A DNA stretch of 64,000 nt, taken from positions 437,520 to 501,519 of the forward strand of contig JNVV01000017.1 in the NCBI GenBank assembly GCA_000733355.1. Direction: 5' to 3'. Positions 10,912 through 23,100 of this stretch are shown in pieces (the stretch's first letter is position 1; each line of letters opens with the position of its first letter). The position numbers and the translations under genes were made by a program. The DNA comes from Falciphora oryzae (taxonomy: Eukaryota; Ascomycota; Sordariomycetes; Magnaporthales; Magnaporthaceae). Under the pieces are notes generated by a model that searched no databases, had not been told where the DNA came from, and worked only from the letters and a program-made list of their open reading frames with translations.

Positions 10912-13900
10912 ATGCAGCCTCCACCGCGGCCGGCCGATCGCGATAGCTTCCACATCGCGATTATATGTGCCTTGCCCTTCGAGTCCAACGCCGTCGACCT
11001 TCTTTTCGATGAATTTTACGATGCAAGTTACGGCCGGGTCGTTGGCGATACCAACTTGTATACCACCGGGCGCGTAGGAAACCATGCCGTCGTGCTCCTT
11101 GTGCTCCCAAACATGGGAAAGGAGACTGCGGCCGCATGTTCGAGGAGCCTGCAATCGAGCTTCCCCAATATCAAGCTTGCTTTAATCGTCGGCGTCTGCG
11201 GAGGCTTTCCCAGTGTCCCTGCCAAGGACGTCCTGCCCCGGCTTGGTGATGACACCGAAAGGGATCTTTTCTTGGGCGATGTCATCATCAGCACCAGCAT
11301 CATCAACTACGACTTCGGTAGACAATACACGGGCCAGTTCGTCGTCAAGTCCAGTCTTGAGGATAGCCTAGGACGAGCTAATAGCGATATCCGCGGGCTT
11401 TTGACCCTGTTTCAAAGGGAGCGCGACTTCGGCCGTCTACATTCCAAAGCCACGCAGAACCTGGCGCGCCTACAATCTGCCGCCGTCGAAAGAGGGCGAT
11501 GGGCCACATACCACGCCCCTCCCGACGATACCGACAATGTGTTCCCAGAAGACTACGAACACGCCCACTACAATAAAGAGTGCGACGCCTGCAACGCAAA
11601 TCGCTTCTGCGAGGGAGTCTCCGATCTATCATGCGACGAAGCCGGGTGCAACTTGGCTCTCTGTGAGCCAAGACGGAACCGCCAACAGGGGCGACCTCTA
11701 GGACTTTTCTCCCAGATCTTCATGGGAAGAGTGGCGTCCGGCAACGCCGTTATGAAATCAGGCCGGCATCGCGACCAGGTTGCCAAAAGCAATAGGGTGA
11801 TCGCCTTCGAAATGGAAGGAGCGGGGGCATGGGACCAGGTTCCTTGTATCGTTGTCAAAGGCGTCTGTGACTATGCCGACAGCCACAAGAACAAGGAATG
11901 GCAGAACTTTGCAGCAGCGACGGCGGCCTCGGTGACAGTGGCGATCCTTGACCGCTACGAGGTGCCTGGCAGCGCCACGGGGGGAGCGGCAACTTCTGCC
12001 GGGGGAGGGCTTCCTATGAATGACACGCAGCCAGGTTCGTGGAATTATGACGGGATAGTTAGCAAAATCTACCAAAACGTTGCTGACCTAAGTCTGCCAC
12101 AAAGTCACACATCAAATGCTCATTGATCAACTGTACTTCGAAAAGATTGACGAGCGACTAACAACATTGGCGGCCGCCCACGGAACGACATGCCGTTGGT
12201 TTCTGACATCATCTGAGCACGCCTTTTGGCATGATCCGATACGGCAACAAGAGCATGGGGGTTTCCTTTGGATCAAGGGCAATCCCGGGACCGGAAAGTC
12301 CACCTTAATGAAGCTCCTTTTCGAGGAGGCGAAGCTTAGCGCCAAAAAAGACCCGTCTTGCATCACGCTGTCGTTTTTTTTCCTGGCCCGGGGCACGATC
12401 GAAGAGCGGTCGACGACGGGCTTATATCGCTCGCTGCTTTACCAGCTGCTTGAAAAGGCACCAGACGTTCGAAATAGCCTCGAGTGGCTAACTGCTAGCG
12501 GAGCGAGGGTGATCCACCGGGCCGGATGGGATGACGAAGCTTTAAAAACCACTTTGAGGCGTGCTGTACAGGGCCTGGGGGCGAGAGTAATCACCATTTT
12601 TGTTGACGCTTTGGATGAATGCGATCAGACGCAGGCTACCGATATGGTTTGCTTCTTCGAGGGGCTTTGCGATCACGTTCGAGATATAAGTGTCCAGCTG
12701 CGGATATGCTTCTCCAGCCGGCATTATCCGTCGGTCGTCATCTAACAGGGTATCGAATTTGTCCTCGAGGACAGGTCAGAGCATATAGACGATATCGAAC
12801 TTTACATCAAGTCGAGGCTCCGGGTCGGCAAATCGAAGCAAGCTGAGTTGCTCCGAGCAGAAATTTTAGAGAAATCCGCTGGCATCTTTCTTTGGGTTGT
12901 TCTTGTTTTCGACATTATTAACGCCGAATACCCCACGGTTTCCAAATCCATCGCAAAAATTAGGAACCGTTTGGAGGAAATACCGCCGAAGCTGCATGAC
13001 CTGTTCCGTATGATCCTTACGCGAGACGGAGATAACATACAACAGCTACATGCCTGTTTGATGTGGATCCTCCTTGCTACACGTCCACTGAAGCCGCAAG
13101 AGCTCTACTTTGGAGTCCAGTTTGCCGTGGACACGGACTGTTCCGGATGGTGGGATCAGGAGGATGTGGCATTGGAGGAAATGAAGGATTTCGTGCGAAG
13201 TGCCTCCAAAGGACTGGCCAACGTCACGAAAACCAAGTTTGCGGATGTCCAGTTCATCCACGAGTTTGTTAGAGACTTTTTGCGAGGCGATTACTGTGAC
13301 CAGTGGTCTGGCTTCACAAGCAACCTGCTGGGTCACGGCCACCAGCTCCTGAGAGACTGGTGCCTGCGCCAGTTGCACACAACTCGCCAACATGTCGACA
13401 TTCCTGACCACACCAAGGGACAAACCCCAGATGCCGACGTACGGAAGGAAATCCTTTCCCAGTTTCCATTTCTGGAATACTCAGCCCTTAATATACTGAG
13501 CCACGCCGACGCCGCTCAGCAGGCTGGAATGGAGCAAAGCAGTTTCGTCGACAACTTCCCGTTGGAGCAATGGAGATCACACTTCAATATCGCCGAACAG
13601 TTCAGGTCCCGGCGATATACCAAAGACGTCAGCATGCTATACGTTCTATCAGAGCGGAACCTTGCCGCGCTCATCCGAATCCATCCCTTGCGGCACACTG
13701 GGTTTGATGTTGGAATACAGCGCTACGGCCCACCCATCTTCGCGGCTGTCGCTGCGAATGGCAATGATGCTGTTCGCGAGCTCTTAAAGGCCCAAGAGGA
13801 GCGCCTTCCCGATTTATCGCCCCTGCAGGGGCTTTCTCAACAATACCGTCCAATTCAGAATGGAACTATTGTTCGGAGCTTTGAGTTTCAATACAACAGA

Positions 13901-14755
13901 AATCAATCTGTTTTTACATATCTCGCCCAACACGGAAATGATATACTTGTCAAATTTTTCCTTTCCGCGGCGTTTGGAGATTCAACGCGTAACGACTGGA
14001 AAACGGTTTTTTCGTGGGGCGCCGCAAACGGGGGCGAAGCCGGTAAGGTCGACGTCGACTTCAAAAACAAAGATGGCCGGACGCCGCTGTCGTGGGCCGC
14101 CGGGAACGGGAGTAAGGCCGCCGTCAAACTGCTGCTCGAAACTGGCAGCGTCGACGTCGAATCGAAAGATAAAGACGGGCGAACGCCGCTGTCGCTAGCC
14201 GCGGGGAACGGGAGTAAGGCCGTCGTCAAGCTGCTGCTCGATACAAGCAGGGTCGACGTCAATTCGAAGGGTAATAACGGGCAAACGCCATTGTCGCTAG
14301 CCGCGCAAAACGGGCACGAGGCCGTAGTCAAGCTGCTGCTCGATACAAGCAGGGCCGACGTCAATTCGAAGGGTAATAACGGGCGAACGCCATTGTCGCT
14401 GGCCGCGGAGTTCGGGGGCGAGGCCGTAGTCAAGCTGCTGCTCGCTACAGGCAGCGCCGACGTCGAATCGAAAGATAAAGACGGGCGAACGCCGCTGTCG
14501 TGGGCCGCGGAGGTCGGGCGCGAGGCCGTCGTTAAGCTGCTGCTCGCTACAGGCAGCGTCGACGTGGATTCGAAGGATAAGGACGGGCGGACGCCGCTAT
14601 CGTGGGCCGCGGGGCACGACGGGCGCGAGGCCGTAGTTAAGCTGCTGCTCGCTACAGGCAGCGTCGACGTGGATTCGAAGGATAAGGACGGGCGGACGCC
14701 GCTATCGTGGGCTACGGGGAACGGGAGCGCCGCTATTGCGAAACTTCTCAAATAA
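10912..14755 (+). pseudogene. NOD-like receptor: PNP_UDP-NACHT-ankyrin, one in-frame TAA
   Basis: Exon 1 (10912-12034) encodes a nucleoside-phosphorylase-type sensor domain (IAIICALPFESNAV, LALIVGVCGGFP, FEMEGAGAWDQVPCIVVKG, CDYADSHKNKEW). A 70-nt intron (12035-12104, donor GTTCGT, branch GCTGAC) brings exon 2 into frame. Exon 2 carries NACHT: Walker A GNPGTGKST (about 12284), Walker B FVDALDECD (about 12603), and ICFSSRHYP. A winged-helix/arm region follows, then about seven ankyrin repeats to the stop at 14755. The full frame would be 1257 residues, but codon 12743-12745 is TAA inside NACHT, where relatives have an ordinary residue; both sides stay in the same frame. Fungal proteins of this architecture act in non-self recognition and programmed cell death. 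It is either a pseudogene by one mutation, a read-through gene, or a sequence error; no intron removes the stop without deleting conserved NACHT sequence. Confidence 0.82.
14050..14755 (+). repeat. Tandem 102-bp coding repeats (ankyrin units)
   Basis: About seven units of 34 residues, each with the core DGRTPLSWAA...EAVVKLLLATGS. Neighbouring units differ at few nucleotides, and the last three are nearly identical; one unit has an extra codon (GHDGREA instead of the usual spacing). Such near-identity within a gene is typical of high-turnover repeat domains in fungal incompatibility receptors. Confidence 0.88.
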
Positions 14756-15425
14756 CGACTTTACCTCCTCCCCACCCACCACCTGCTGCTTGTCCTTACT
14801 TATATACTTTAGCCGTGGCAAATAGAAGGCCTAAGAATATCAAAGAATGTTGCTAAGCTAATGCTTGTTAAGTGGTGGTAGCTCCGTGTGGCAATTACAC
14901 AGGTACATTTATGACGTATGTTGGATCAATGGCAGCGCACGCATTTGGACCTCGGCAAAGTACGTGCCACAGCCCCTGAAAGGGGCTGTGGGGCCCCCTC
15001 CAGTACAACCTCCACTTCTGCTTCTGCGTCTTCGACCTCTCAGACCACGACCTCGACTTTGGCTCCGACAAGCTCGCCCCGCCCGTCCGACTCCGCGTCC
15101 GCCTCGCCGACCAGCGCGCCAGGCACTTCGTCTGCCCCTTCGTCTACCGCGTCGACTCAGTCTTCGACTAGCGCTCCTGTCGCCAGCAAGATCGTCACTA
15201 TGACAGTCACCGCATGGGCCTCATATCCCAGCAGGTGTGATTTCTCTCCTTTCGTCGGCTGCCATATCACAGCCATAAATCGTTTCTTCGTTTATTTGCG
15301 GCTTATTTGCTTTTGGTAAATGGGTGACACGTTCGCCCGTTTGTCGCCATCTACCCCTGTGGTGGCTTGCTATCTGCCCCAGCCTTCATCTGGCAGACAA
15401 AACAAAACAGGCGGAACATCCCCTC
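14756..15425. other. Ser/Thr-rich relic and spacer
   Basis: A plus-strand stretch (about 14998-15240) encodes a Ser/Thr/Ala/Pro-rich linker ending KIVTMTVTAWASYPSR, of the kind found in fungal secreted or wall proteins. The frame upstream changes and no start, signal peptide or catalytic domain is present. It is probably the tail of a decayed secreted protein. Confidence 0.35.
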
Positions 15426-16045
15426 TCAGATCCCCTCGATGAGCTTGGGCAGGACCACTTTGTTGTAGTTCAAGATGACGGTCGAAAAGCCGGATCAAAA
15501 GGCGGTGCCGGTGTACCAAGTCGAGCGGCGTCCCTGGAGAGCCAACTGGCTGGTGATGAAGCCGGCCCGGAGGCCGTCGGGTGAGACGAGCGTGTGCATT
15601 TTGCCGTGGTTGGCAAGCGCCACAAACTCGACCTCGCCCTCGGATTGGGCTGGGACGCGAGGCTCTCGGGCGTAGGCTCAAAGGCGACTAGCAGGCGTTT
15701 GGCGTTAACTTTGGTGGTTTTGCCGTCGGCGCTGAGGACCTCAACCGAGACGCCTTCGTCGGTGTGGGTCGACGAGACTACGATGCTCGAGTATAGGATG
15801 TCGTTGCCGGCCGGTCCCTCCATGGACGGGCGCGAGACGCCATGTATGCCGATTTTATCGTCGCCGGCTGGCTGTAGCTTATTAGGGGCTGCCTGCCCGA
15901 GTGGGAGGACTTGAGGAGGAAGTGGTCGGGTGGCAAGTGGGGGAGGCTGTTTGACGCGCTGGGGGAGTGGGCTGCCGTGGACGGGCGGGAGGGAGTTGTC
16001 CCGGCGAGGCGATGACGCGGCGTGGGTCGGAGGATATTTGGACAT
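15426..16045 (-). pseudogene. C-terminal part of an FAD-dependent oxidoreductase
   Basis: Two minus-strand frames carry sequence typical of fungal FAD/NAD(P)-binding oxidoreductases. The first has NDILYSSIVVSSTHTDEGVSV and TTKVNAKRLLVAFEP. A frame change near 15650 leads to VEFVALANHGKMHTLVSPDG, FITSQLALQGRRSTWYTGTA and TVILNYNKVVLPKLIEGI before a terminal stop at 15426. A premature TGA sits at 15495. The dinucleotide-binding N-terminus (GxGxxG) is missing. The substrate class cannot be inferred from the remnant. Confidence 0.6.
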
Positions 16046-16338
16046 TGGAGTTAGGATAAGAGGTTTTGATTACTACCTAGGCTGGTTCAAATCTAGGACC
16101 TATGCTGCTTTATCCGGTGCCGTGTAGGCTCCAACCGACCCTTTCACCGTCCGCGTACCATGTGGCCAGGAAATGTCCAGCGTCCTACTCTGTAATCGAG
16201 CTCAAGTGGACAATGCGATGAGATTGTTAAGGTTGCGTGGTTGATGCTGATAACCTCCCTTCACTTCCGTCTGCGCGTATAAGTGAACACTGCAGCAGAC
16301 TGGCTATCAATCTTCCATTATAACCCATGCAACCTCTT
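16046..16338. other. Spacer, nothing recognised
   Basis: No frame with recognisable content. It separates the oxidoreductase relic from the acidic/Lys-rich reading frame. Confidence 0.4.
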
Positions 16339-16803
16339 TTAACCGTAAAACTTTCCCCGGGGGCCGATGGCAGGCTTAGATTCGGGTTCAGATATAGGCT
16401 TGCCGAACACATATTCGACTGCAGGCTCCGGTTCAGGTTCGGGTACGGGTGGAGTGTTCGGTTCCACAAACGCCGCAGCCTTCTTCCCCTTCTTCTTCTT
16501 CTTCGTTGTCGGCGCCCAAGGTTCCTCAATTGTAGGCTCCGCTGCAGACTCGGGCGCGGGTTCAGGCTCCGGAAACCACGAACTCTTTTTCGTCTTTTTC
16601 TTCCCCTTCGGCGGCCATCCCAAGGCGTCGTCGTCGACGTCATCCTTTACAGGTTCGGGCTCCGAGTATTCCACCGGTAGGGCGTCGACGGCTGGAGCAT
16701 CCACGGTGTCCCCTATCGAAACCTCAGGTGAAGTGGCCTTCAGTTCCTCGGCGGGGTTCGCCACCCGGACCATTGAGACTGAGGTGGCCTCAGAGGGTGT
16801 CAT
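16339..16803 (-). CDS. Hypothetical acidic, Lys-patch reading frame (154 aa)
   Basis: An open frame with strong composition bias: Pro-Glu repeats (EPEPEPAVEY, PEPEPAPES) alternate with basic patches KGKKKTKKS and KKKKKGKK. No domain was recognised. It lies just downstream of the dynamin-like relic on the same strand and could be the disordered tail of that gene separated by frameshifts, or an independent low-complexity protein. Because the antisense frame is also open, the coding call is tentative. Confidence 0.35.
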   Translation of the reverse strand: MTPSEATSVSMVRVANPAEELKATSPEVSIGDTVDAPAVDALPVEYSEPEPVKDDVDDDALGWPPKGKKKTKKSSWFPEPEPAPESAAEPTIEEPWAPTTKKKKKGKKAAAFVEPNTPPVPEPEPEPAVEYVFGKPISEPESKPAIGPRGKFYG

Positions 16804-16869
16804 CGAGCTGGCGCGGGACCTGGGGGAGTCTAAATACGGAGGAAACGGTTAGTCATTCTGCATCCCACC

Positions 16870-19052
16870 CCCTTGTAAATCCTCGTGAGTAAAAGTTTAC
16901 TCGACCCGTTGTTGGCAGAGAGCCATGTGGAACTAACACAAAAAGTCCGGGCGCTTGGTCTCGGCGCGACCGCTGTGCAGGCGCTTCAGGTCCTCCATGC
17001 TCTTCCGCAGAGCAACGGCAGATCCTCGCGTCGGGCACGCTCGGCCGCTGTCTCCTCGTCCTCTGCGGCCAACGCGGAGAGCTGGTCGTTTGACAAGTCA
17101 ATGGCCATCTCCGGATGAAGAGGTTGGGGAGTTGGCGGATGAGCTGTTGCTCGACAGCAGGATCGCTGATCTCGTCTATGGCCCGCTTGAGGGCGACCTG
17201 TTTGAGGCCAAAAAAGGACCAATTAGTCAAAAGGGAGCCTAAAGCAATGCGTCGATAGGGACGGTACTTGCCTTATAGTACGCTTCGAAATAGTCTATCG
17301 CCAACCCACTCGCCTGTGCCTCCATATCCGATTCGAACTTCTCCAGCTTGCTGCAGAGACTAGCAACCTCGGTGATCGCGACGCTGGTGTAATCGCACGC
17401 CCCACTCTCCATGGCGGTAACTAGCTTGTTCCAGTTTTCGGGTACCACCAGAGAGCGCTTTATTATGCCCTTTAAAACTCGTGCTCGGCCTTGGGCCTGG
17501 GCCTTCTGCACCGCATCCGTGAGGTCGCGATTGTAGGTGACCGGGTGGCCCTCGTAGCGCGGGGCCAGGGGCTCTTGGACCTTGTTGTCCAGCTCGATCT
17601 GCCGCTTCTCGATGGCCTCGGCCAAGAACGTGGAGATGCCGCTCACGATGTTGTCGAGGGCGACGCGGCGAAGAATGTCCAGAGCCATGGAGGTCACGGT
17701 CTTGACGACAGATGCCGTGGTGTCTGCCGCAATGCCCTTCCACGGGCGGTATTGCTTTTTGAACAGGTCGCTGATGATGAGAGGGCTGAAGGTGTCAGGA
17801 AGCTCGCGGCCCTTGCTCCTGTCCATGAGGGCGCAGCCTCCTTGAGGTAGTCGGCGCGCCGCACCGGCTTCAAGCCCGGGGAGCCATCCGCGTGGGTCTC
17901 GTCATCGTCCAAGATGAGCCGGAGTTTGCCTTCAAGCATCCTTTCCGCAAAGTTACGAAGGCTGTTCTGAACCACGGCCTGGATGCGCTTGGAGTAGCTT
18001 TCGTCCGTCTTGACGTCGCCGAAGAAAACCTCGCTGTAGTTGCACTCGACGGCGGCAATCATTGGCGACGAGAACTTCCGGCTGACTCCCAGGAAATATC
18101 TGCGCTGCTTCTCTGGTATCTTGCGAGGGTCTCCGAATCGCGTCAAGGTGTCCTCGCACTCCTGGATGCGGCTCGCCACCTCCTCACGGAGCATTGGGAG
18201 ATGGGTCAAAATCTGGCTCCCTAAAATAACGCTTAGCCGCTTGCGAAAAGCGGCGACGCCGAGGTGGGAGGGGTCGACGGAGCGCCAAACCCCCTGGGAA
18301 AAAAATTCGGCCTCGACCTCGTCCCGCGTGGCAGTGGTGGCGACGTTTTTTTCGTTGCCTTTATTGCGTAGGATATGCTAGCCGAGCTCGAGGACAACGT
18401 CCCGGTTGGGCAAGCCTAACGTAGCTCTTTTCGGATTCGGACCTTTCGTCGAGCTTGTCGGGCTTGGTGATAAGGCCGAGGGTGCGGACCCGGCCTGGGT
18501 CGAGCTTGCGCGCGAGCTCCGTCACCTTTTAATTGTTGAATTTGTTGAATTTGTTGCTGGCTGATACGACGGCGAAAATTGATAATGCGGTGGCGCGATA
18601 TGGCCCTACGTACTATGTTGCCGACCGTTTTAACGTTTGCGACGGATTGCTCCGTCTCGATGACCTCATCAAGGGGCTGGCCCGGCTAGATGGATCCGGA
18701 GAACTTGCGCAGCCTTTCGCTGTCCTCTGCGGACCGCTTAAGCCCAAAGGTGATGGAAACGCTAAACCTGCGCGCCCGCCCCCCGAGAACCGGCTCCGTC
18801 ACGAAGCGGGAAGCGGGTGCAAAGGCCATCCTTGGTAGGGAAGGGGTGGCCGGAGATGGCTTCGAAGACGGAGCTCTTGCCTGCGAACTGGTCGTTGCAA
18901 ACGATGATCTCGGGCAGGTCGATGACCTCGCTGATGCCATGGAAGCGGGGGCTGTCGATGATTTCGAAGAGTGCGCGGTACTCTTTGGAGCGCAGGTCTG
19001 CGCTGAACTGGTCCCACATGATCGCAGGCGATTGCGGGAGCGATGCGGGCAC
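16870..19052 (-). pseudogene. Dynamin-like GTPase (fungal Mx/dynamin type), broken
   Basis: Read leftward from 19052, the pieces follow dynamin order. The GTPase N-terminus (FSADLRSKEYRALFEIID, LPEIIVCNDQFAGKSSV, FPTKDGLCTRF) has a P-loop that reads NDQFAGKSS instead of GDQSSGKSS. Next comes DEVIE joined almost directly to a VANVKTV stretch, so the switch II DLPGL (G3) segment is missing. Then VTELARKLDP with RTLGLITKPDKLDE (the TKPD G4 motif, about 18470); a middle/stalk domain (VASRIQECEDTLTRFGDPRK, about 18160; EPLAPRYEGHPVTYNRD, about 17560); and a GED-like end (AIDLSNDQLSALAAEDEE). Frame changes occur near 18700, 18400, 17830, 17240 and 17120. Fungal dynamin-like proteins of this kind often neighbour NACHT receptors. 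The gene is dead. Confidence 0.75.
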
Positions 19053-19127
19053 GGTTATTTGGGGCTCGGGTGGAATCTGGACGCGTGTTGGCTGCGGTAC
19101 AAAGTCAGAGAAAAGCCGGGAGGCGTC

Positions 19128-19154
<27 letters not shown>
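19128..19154 (+). repeat. 27-nt homopolymeric A run
   Basis: Uninterrupted A27 just 5' of the dynamin relic, about 210 bp before repeat copy B. No target duplication that would make it a retroposon tail could be recognised. Confidence 0.9.
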
Positions 19155-19158
<4 letters not shown>

Positions 19159-20122
19159 GAAATGGCTGGGGAATGACTGCACGAGGTTAAGCTGTGATTG
19201 GGGATTTATAAACACAGCACAAGAAAACAGGGAAAAGAAGCTCGAAGATGAGGGTTGCTCAAGCTTTAACCAGGCACATCGTGCTGTAAACCGGAGGGCC
19301 TCCTGCGGAATGGAATAAAGCAAAACGAGAGAATTAGCGCCCCTCATTGGTCGGGGAATCAGGGGGAGAAAGAGAGAAAGGGGGTATATTTAACGTCAGT
19401 GAATCGGGATCTACCTATCCCCGCCTCTGTAGGGGCATACGACGTGGTAGCGCTACCTAAGCTTATCTATACCAGGCTATAGTGCTGCTATCGAGGCGGC
19501 TAACAAATAAAACCCGAAGGCACACGGAGGTCGGGCCGCGTTCCGGCGCTCCTTGTTGGTGAGCGGGCAATCGGCAGTCGGGCGTATACATACGCCGGGG
19601 CGTTGTGGCCGCTCGGCCGGCGAGTGCGCCGGAAAGGTGTAAGGCCGGGTTTGGCCGGGAGGGCCCTCGGGACCACCCCTGGTGTGTTGGGGCTGTGCTT
19701 TACGCTTTGCGCTTTTGTACAACGACTGACCTCATGAAAGCGTCGAGAGCACGGGTCGGAGCGCCAGCTAGGCTAGGAGGCGGCCCCCAAAGCCCGCCAC
19801 AAGCGTGCGTCGTATGCACCTCGCCATCCATCCCGCCAGTCGTTAGGTGTTATCAACCAATCGCCATCCACGGGCATCCCACCTAGCCAGAGGCGGTGTC
19901 TAGCAGGGGCGTCCAGTAATGGTCTAGAGCACGGCGTCTAGCACCGCCCCAATATGCACGTACCGTTACCTTGGTGAGCAGTGCCACACCATCTCCAATT
20001 TCATCTTTCCACGTCCTGGTTAATATTCTCACCACGGCCGCCTTTCACGAGCCCTGAAGAATACCCCGCAACCATTACCGTCAAGACGAATCCCCTTTTC
20101 CCTGCCAGGAGACAGCAACAAA
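19155..20122. other. Repeat-bearing intergenic region
   Basis: Holds dispersed repeat copy B (19366-19690) and about 430 bp of apparently unique sequence ahead of the gene starting at 20123. No other gene is supported. Confidence 0.5.
19366..19690 (-). repeat. Dispersed retroposon-like repeat, copy B
   Basis: Aligns along its length with copies A, D and E (TATATTTAACGTCAG, TAGCGCTACCTAAGCTTATC, GAGGCGGCTAACAAATAAAA, CTCGGGACCACCCCT). On the minus strand its end reads ATATACCCCC followed by TTTCTCTCTTTCTCCCCC, the pyrimidine tail shared by the family. The other end stops at a different point from copies A and E. Confidence 0.8.
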
Positions 20123-23100
20123 ATGTCGCTTCATGATGATGAGCTGCAAGACGACGGCTCTGTGAGCAAGAAAAAGAGGCTAATTTCAATGGAAGAGATG
20201 CTGGACGAAGAGCGCATAGAAGTTCTGGCCCTCTTCGCCAACTCTTCCGCGGGGCGAACCCACGAATGGAGGGACGAGGGGTACTCGAGCACAGCGAACA
20301 GCAGAAGCCCCTGCATAACCAACAGTGCGGCAAGCGGCGCGAGGAGCATCGCGGCAAGCAGCGCAACCAGCAGTACAAAATATATCGCATCGGGAAACGC
20401 AGGGAGCAGCGTAATCTCCTACTGGCCCAGACCCCATCCCCCCGAGCCACTTTTGCAAGGTTCTCCCTACGTCCCACGTCAGGCCGATAGCGTTTCGCTT
20501 TTGAGCTTCGACATTCCGCTAGAGTTCGCCAACCTTCTAGCTGGAGATTCCAGTGGCATCATTGAGGAGCTCAGTCAGAAGCATGGGGTCAGCATTCGGG
20601 TCGCGGACGGCAGGGCTGACCTGAAAGGTGTTGAAGAGAGCGTCAAAGCCGCAGTGTCTCATCTCCAGGCCCTTGGACTCGCGTATCAGCTGGCCCCAAA
20701 GACCCAGAATCCCAGCCCCCTGTCTACGCGAGAGCGTGAAGATCTCGTGGCGTCACACGAGACAGCAATGGAATTAGAGCGCAGGCGCTACACATCGCTC
20801 GAACGGCCACACTCCCAACTGCTCAACGGCTTGAGAGATGAATGGGACGAGCTCGCGGCACGCCTTGGTCATCTGCAAAAGGTTTCCGAGACCTCTTTGG
20901 CGGTGGTGGTGGAACAGCACACCAAGCCGCAGCACACACACGTAGACCTCCAACAACACACAGGGCGGCCCGAGGCAGCCACAGAGAAGGAGCGTGAGAC
21001 GTACGCCAGGCTACAGAACGCATATGACGAACTTCATCGATCGCACGCCGAGCTCAAGAAGAACAAAGAACAGTTGGAGGTGGCCATCCATCAGAAGAGT
21101 GAGGAGCATACAAAGTTGCAACAGCAACACGCCGAGCTCCAGGGATTACACGCCCAGCTCGAGCTCAAGCATTCTGAGCATGTGCGCCGTTCTAGCCCCT
21201 GGGCTCCTGCCGACGAGAGGTACGAGAACGGGGATCCAAAGGCAGGCTATCTCGGAGCTCAGGGGGCTAGAGTGGCTGCCAAGAAGTACTTCAACCCGCG
21301 CGCGATTCTCCAACTGACCCAAGTCGTGGGGAACGCGCTCGTGGGGCTCTGTGAGAACGAAGAGAGCGAGCAATCGAAGTCCTCCGAGACGAATCGGCCC
21401 TCGGACATCAGCGGCGTTGCATCCCAAGGCGACACAGCGCCGGGAAAAGGCGTCCATGACATGATATTCCTAACCTCCGCGCTACTCATACTTCTCTGGG
21501 TTGCGACTGACCTGGTGGATGACCAGATATCAACGGTTGTGAGAGGTTTGCCTGATGAGTGGTCACTGTCACTCGACCCTGGGGAAGTGTCAAAATGGCT
21601 TCTACGCCTGCATTACACTGCGCATGCAGCTTTCCTTTGGCATCTGCTTTTCGGCGCGAGCACGCAGTCTTCGCCTGGGATCGGGAGGGCCCGAGATGGC
21701 CGCGCGGCAGCTCAGAGCTTTACCGAGCACTTTGCAGCAACACGACCATCAAGCTCTCTGAAGGGGACAGGATTCCCAGGGGGACCGCCCGGTGCGTCGG
21801 CAAACACCGGCGGGGCGAAGGGCCCATTTTCGAGAAACCCTCCATCTCCCCGGCTGAGCCCCTCCTCCGAACTCCTAACGACGAGCCGACGTCAACACTC
21901 AGCCTTGTGGACACTCTTACTCAACTCAGTGAACCGGCTCCGGGAACTCTTTGAACCTTCTCAAGGGGTGAAAGTGACCTGGACCTGTGTAAGCATTAGC
22001 TCCTCCACCCTGTATTTGGCACCAGCTGACACTACTCATGGGATATCTCCTGGTTTCAGAAATGCGGCAAGCGACTGCATGTCACCGCCGCCCCAGACCA
22101 ATTAGGAGGGGCAATAGAGTTTGTGAAGGCGACTACTGGGGCATCAGGAAAAGACAGCATTCGTCTCACTCCTCCCCCTTCACCACCCTCCACATCTTCT
22201 GGTTCCGAATCGGGCACCCGCAGCCCAGTGTCTTCCGTTTCCGGGGGCACCCTGGCGACGATGCCGTCCTCGGCCCCTTCCGTTGCTTCAGACGGAGAGG
22301 ACGGAGCCTTGCAAAACCAGGTCGTCCCCAGAGGCACCCCGCGATTCCTTCAGCTCTGCGTCAAGCGAGAGCCCAGCCGGATATTAGTGCCACGTTCCCT
22401 AAATCTAACCGACGTGGTTCACGACACCACCATGTTTCAAATGCTCAGGGACGAGTATTACGGCCCCAGGCCGGCCGAGCCGCGAGGCTGGCTAACCACT
22501 TTCCGGTATTGGTGCCAAATGCTCCGGAAGCTGTTTCTCGTTCCCAAGACGGTGGAATATGTCAAGGTCGGCCGAGGAGCCCCCCTCTCCAAAATGTCTA
22601 GCGGGCTAACACCTTCTCCTCTCGCCTGTCAGTTCGAACTTGTCCGCCTCCAAAAATCGGGAATACGCGTAGGCAACTACGTATTCGGCCAGATCCCCAG
22701 CGTCAAGCAGGTCTACAGCATGGAGTACAGCTACCGGCCTTGCCCCTTAAACTTTGGGCCATATCCGCTTGACCCACAGGTTTTCATGCACTGGTTTCTC
22801 GATCCTGGCGACCATGCCGACGATTCATCGATGGCGATCGAGCGGCTTCCCAAGAAGCTTCACACTAGACTCGAAGACCAGCTGGGTGTTTCTCCAAGTG
22901 CGACCCCCATCGGCTGGGGTATCTACATTGTCGAGGGCATCAACTGGGCTCGGCTTCAGGCTGTGTTGTGGCTCTTTCTGCTTGTCACATTCCAGCTGTC
23001 AATTATCTGGAGTAAAGCCATGGGAGACGTGCAAGGGGGAATGGGGATCGGGCAGTACTCGATAGCCCTCATCATTGCTTGCCTGACGGTGTCCTTTTTG

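Noticed and set aside
12687..12748. Intron that would remove the TAA in the first NACHT receptor
   Set aside because: Any such intron would delete LRICFSSRHYP, a conserved part of NACHT; the donor-like GT sites are also poor.
19128..19154. A27 run as a poly(A) tail of a processed pseudogene
   Set aside because: The adjacent dynamin relic lies on the opposite strand with its 5' end toward the run, so it cannot be that gene's tail; no duplication was found.
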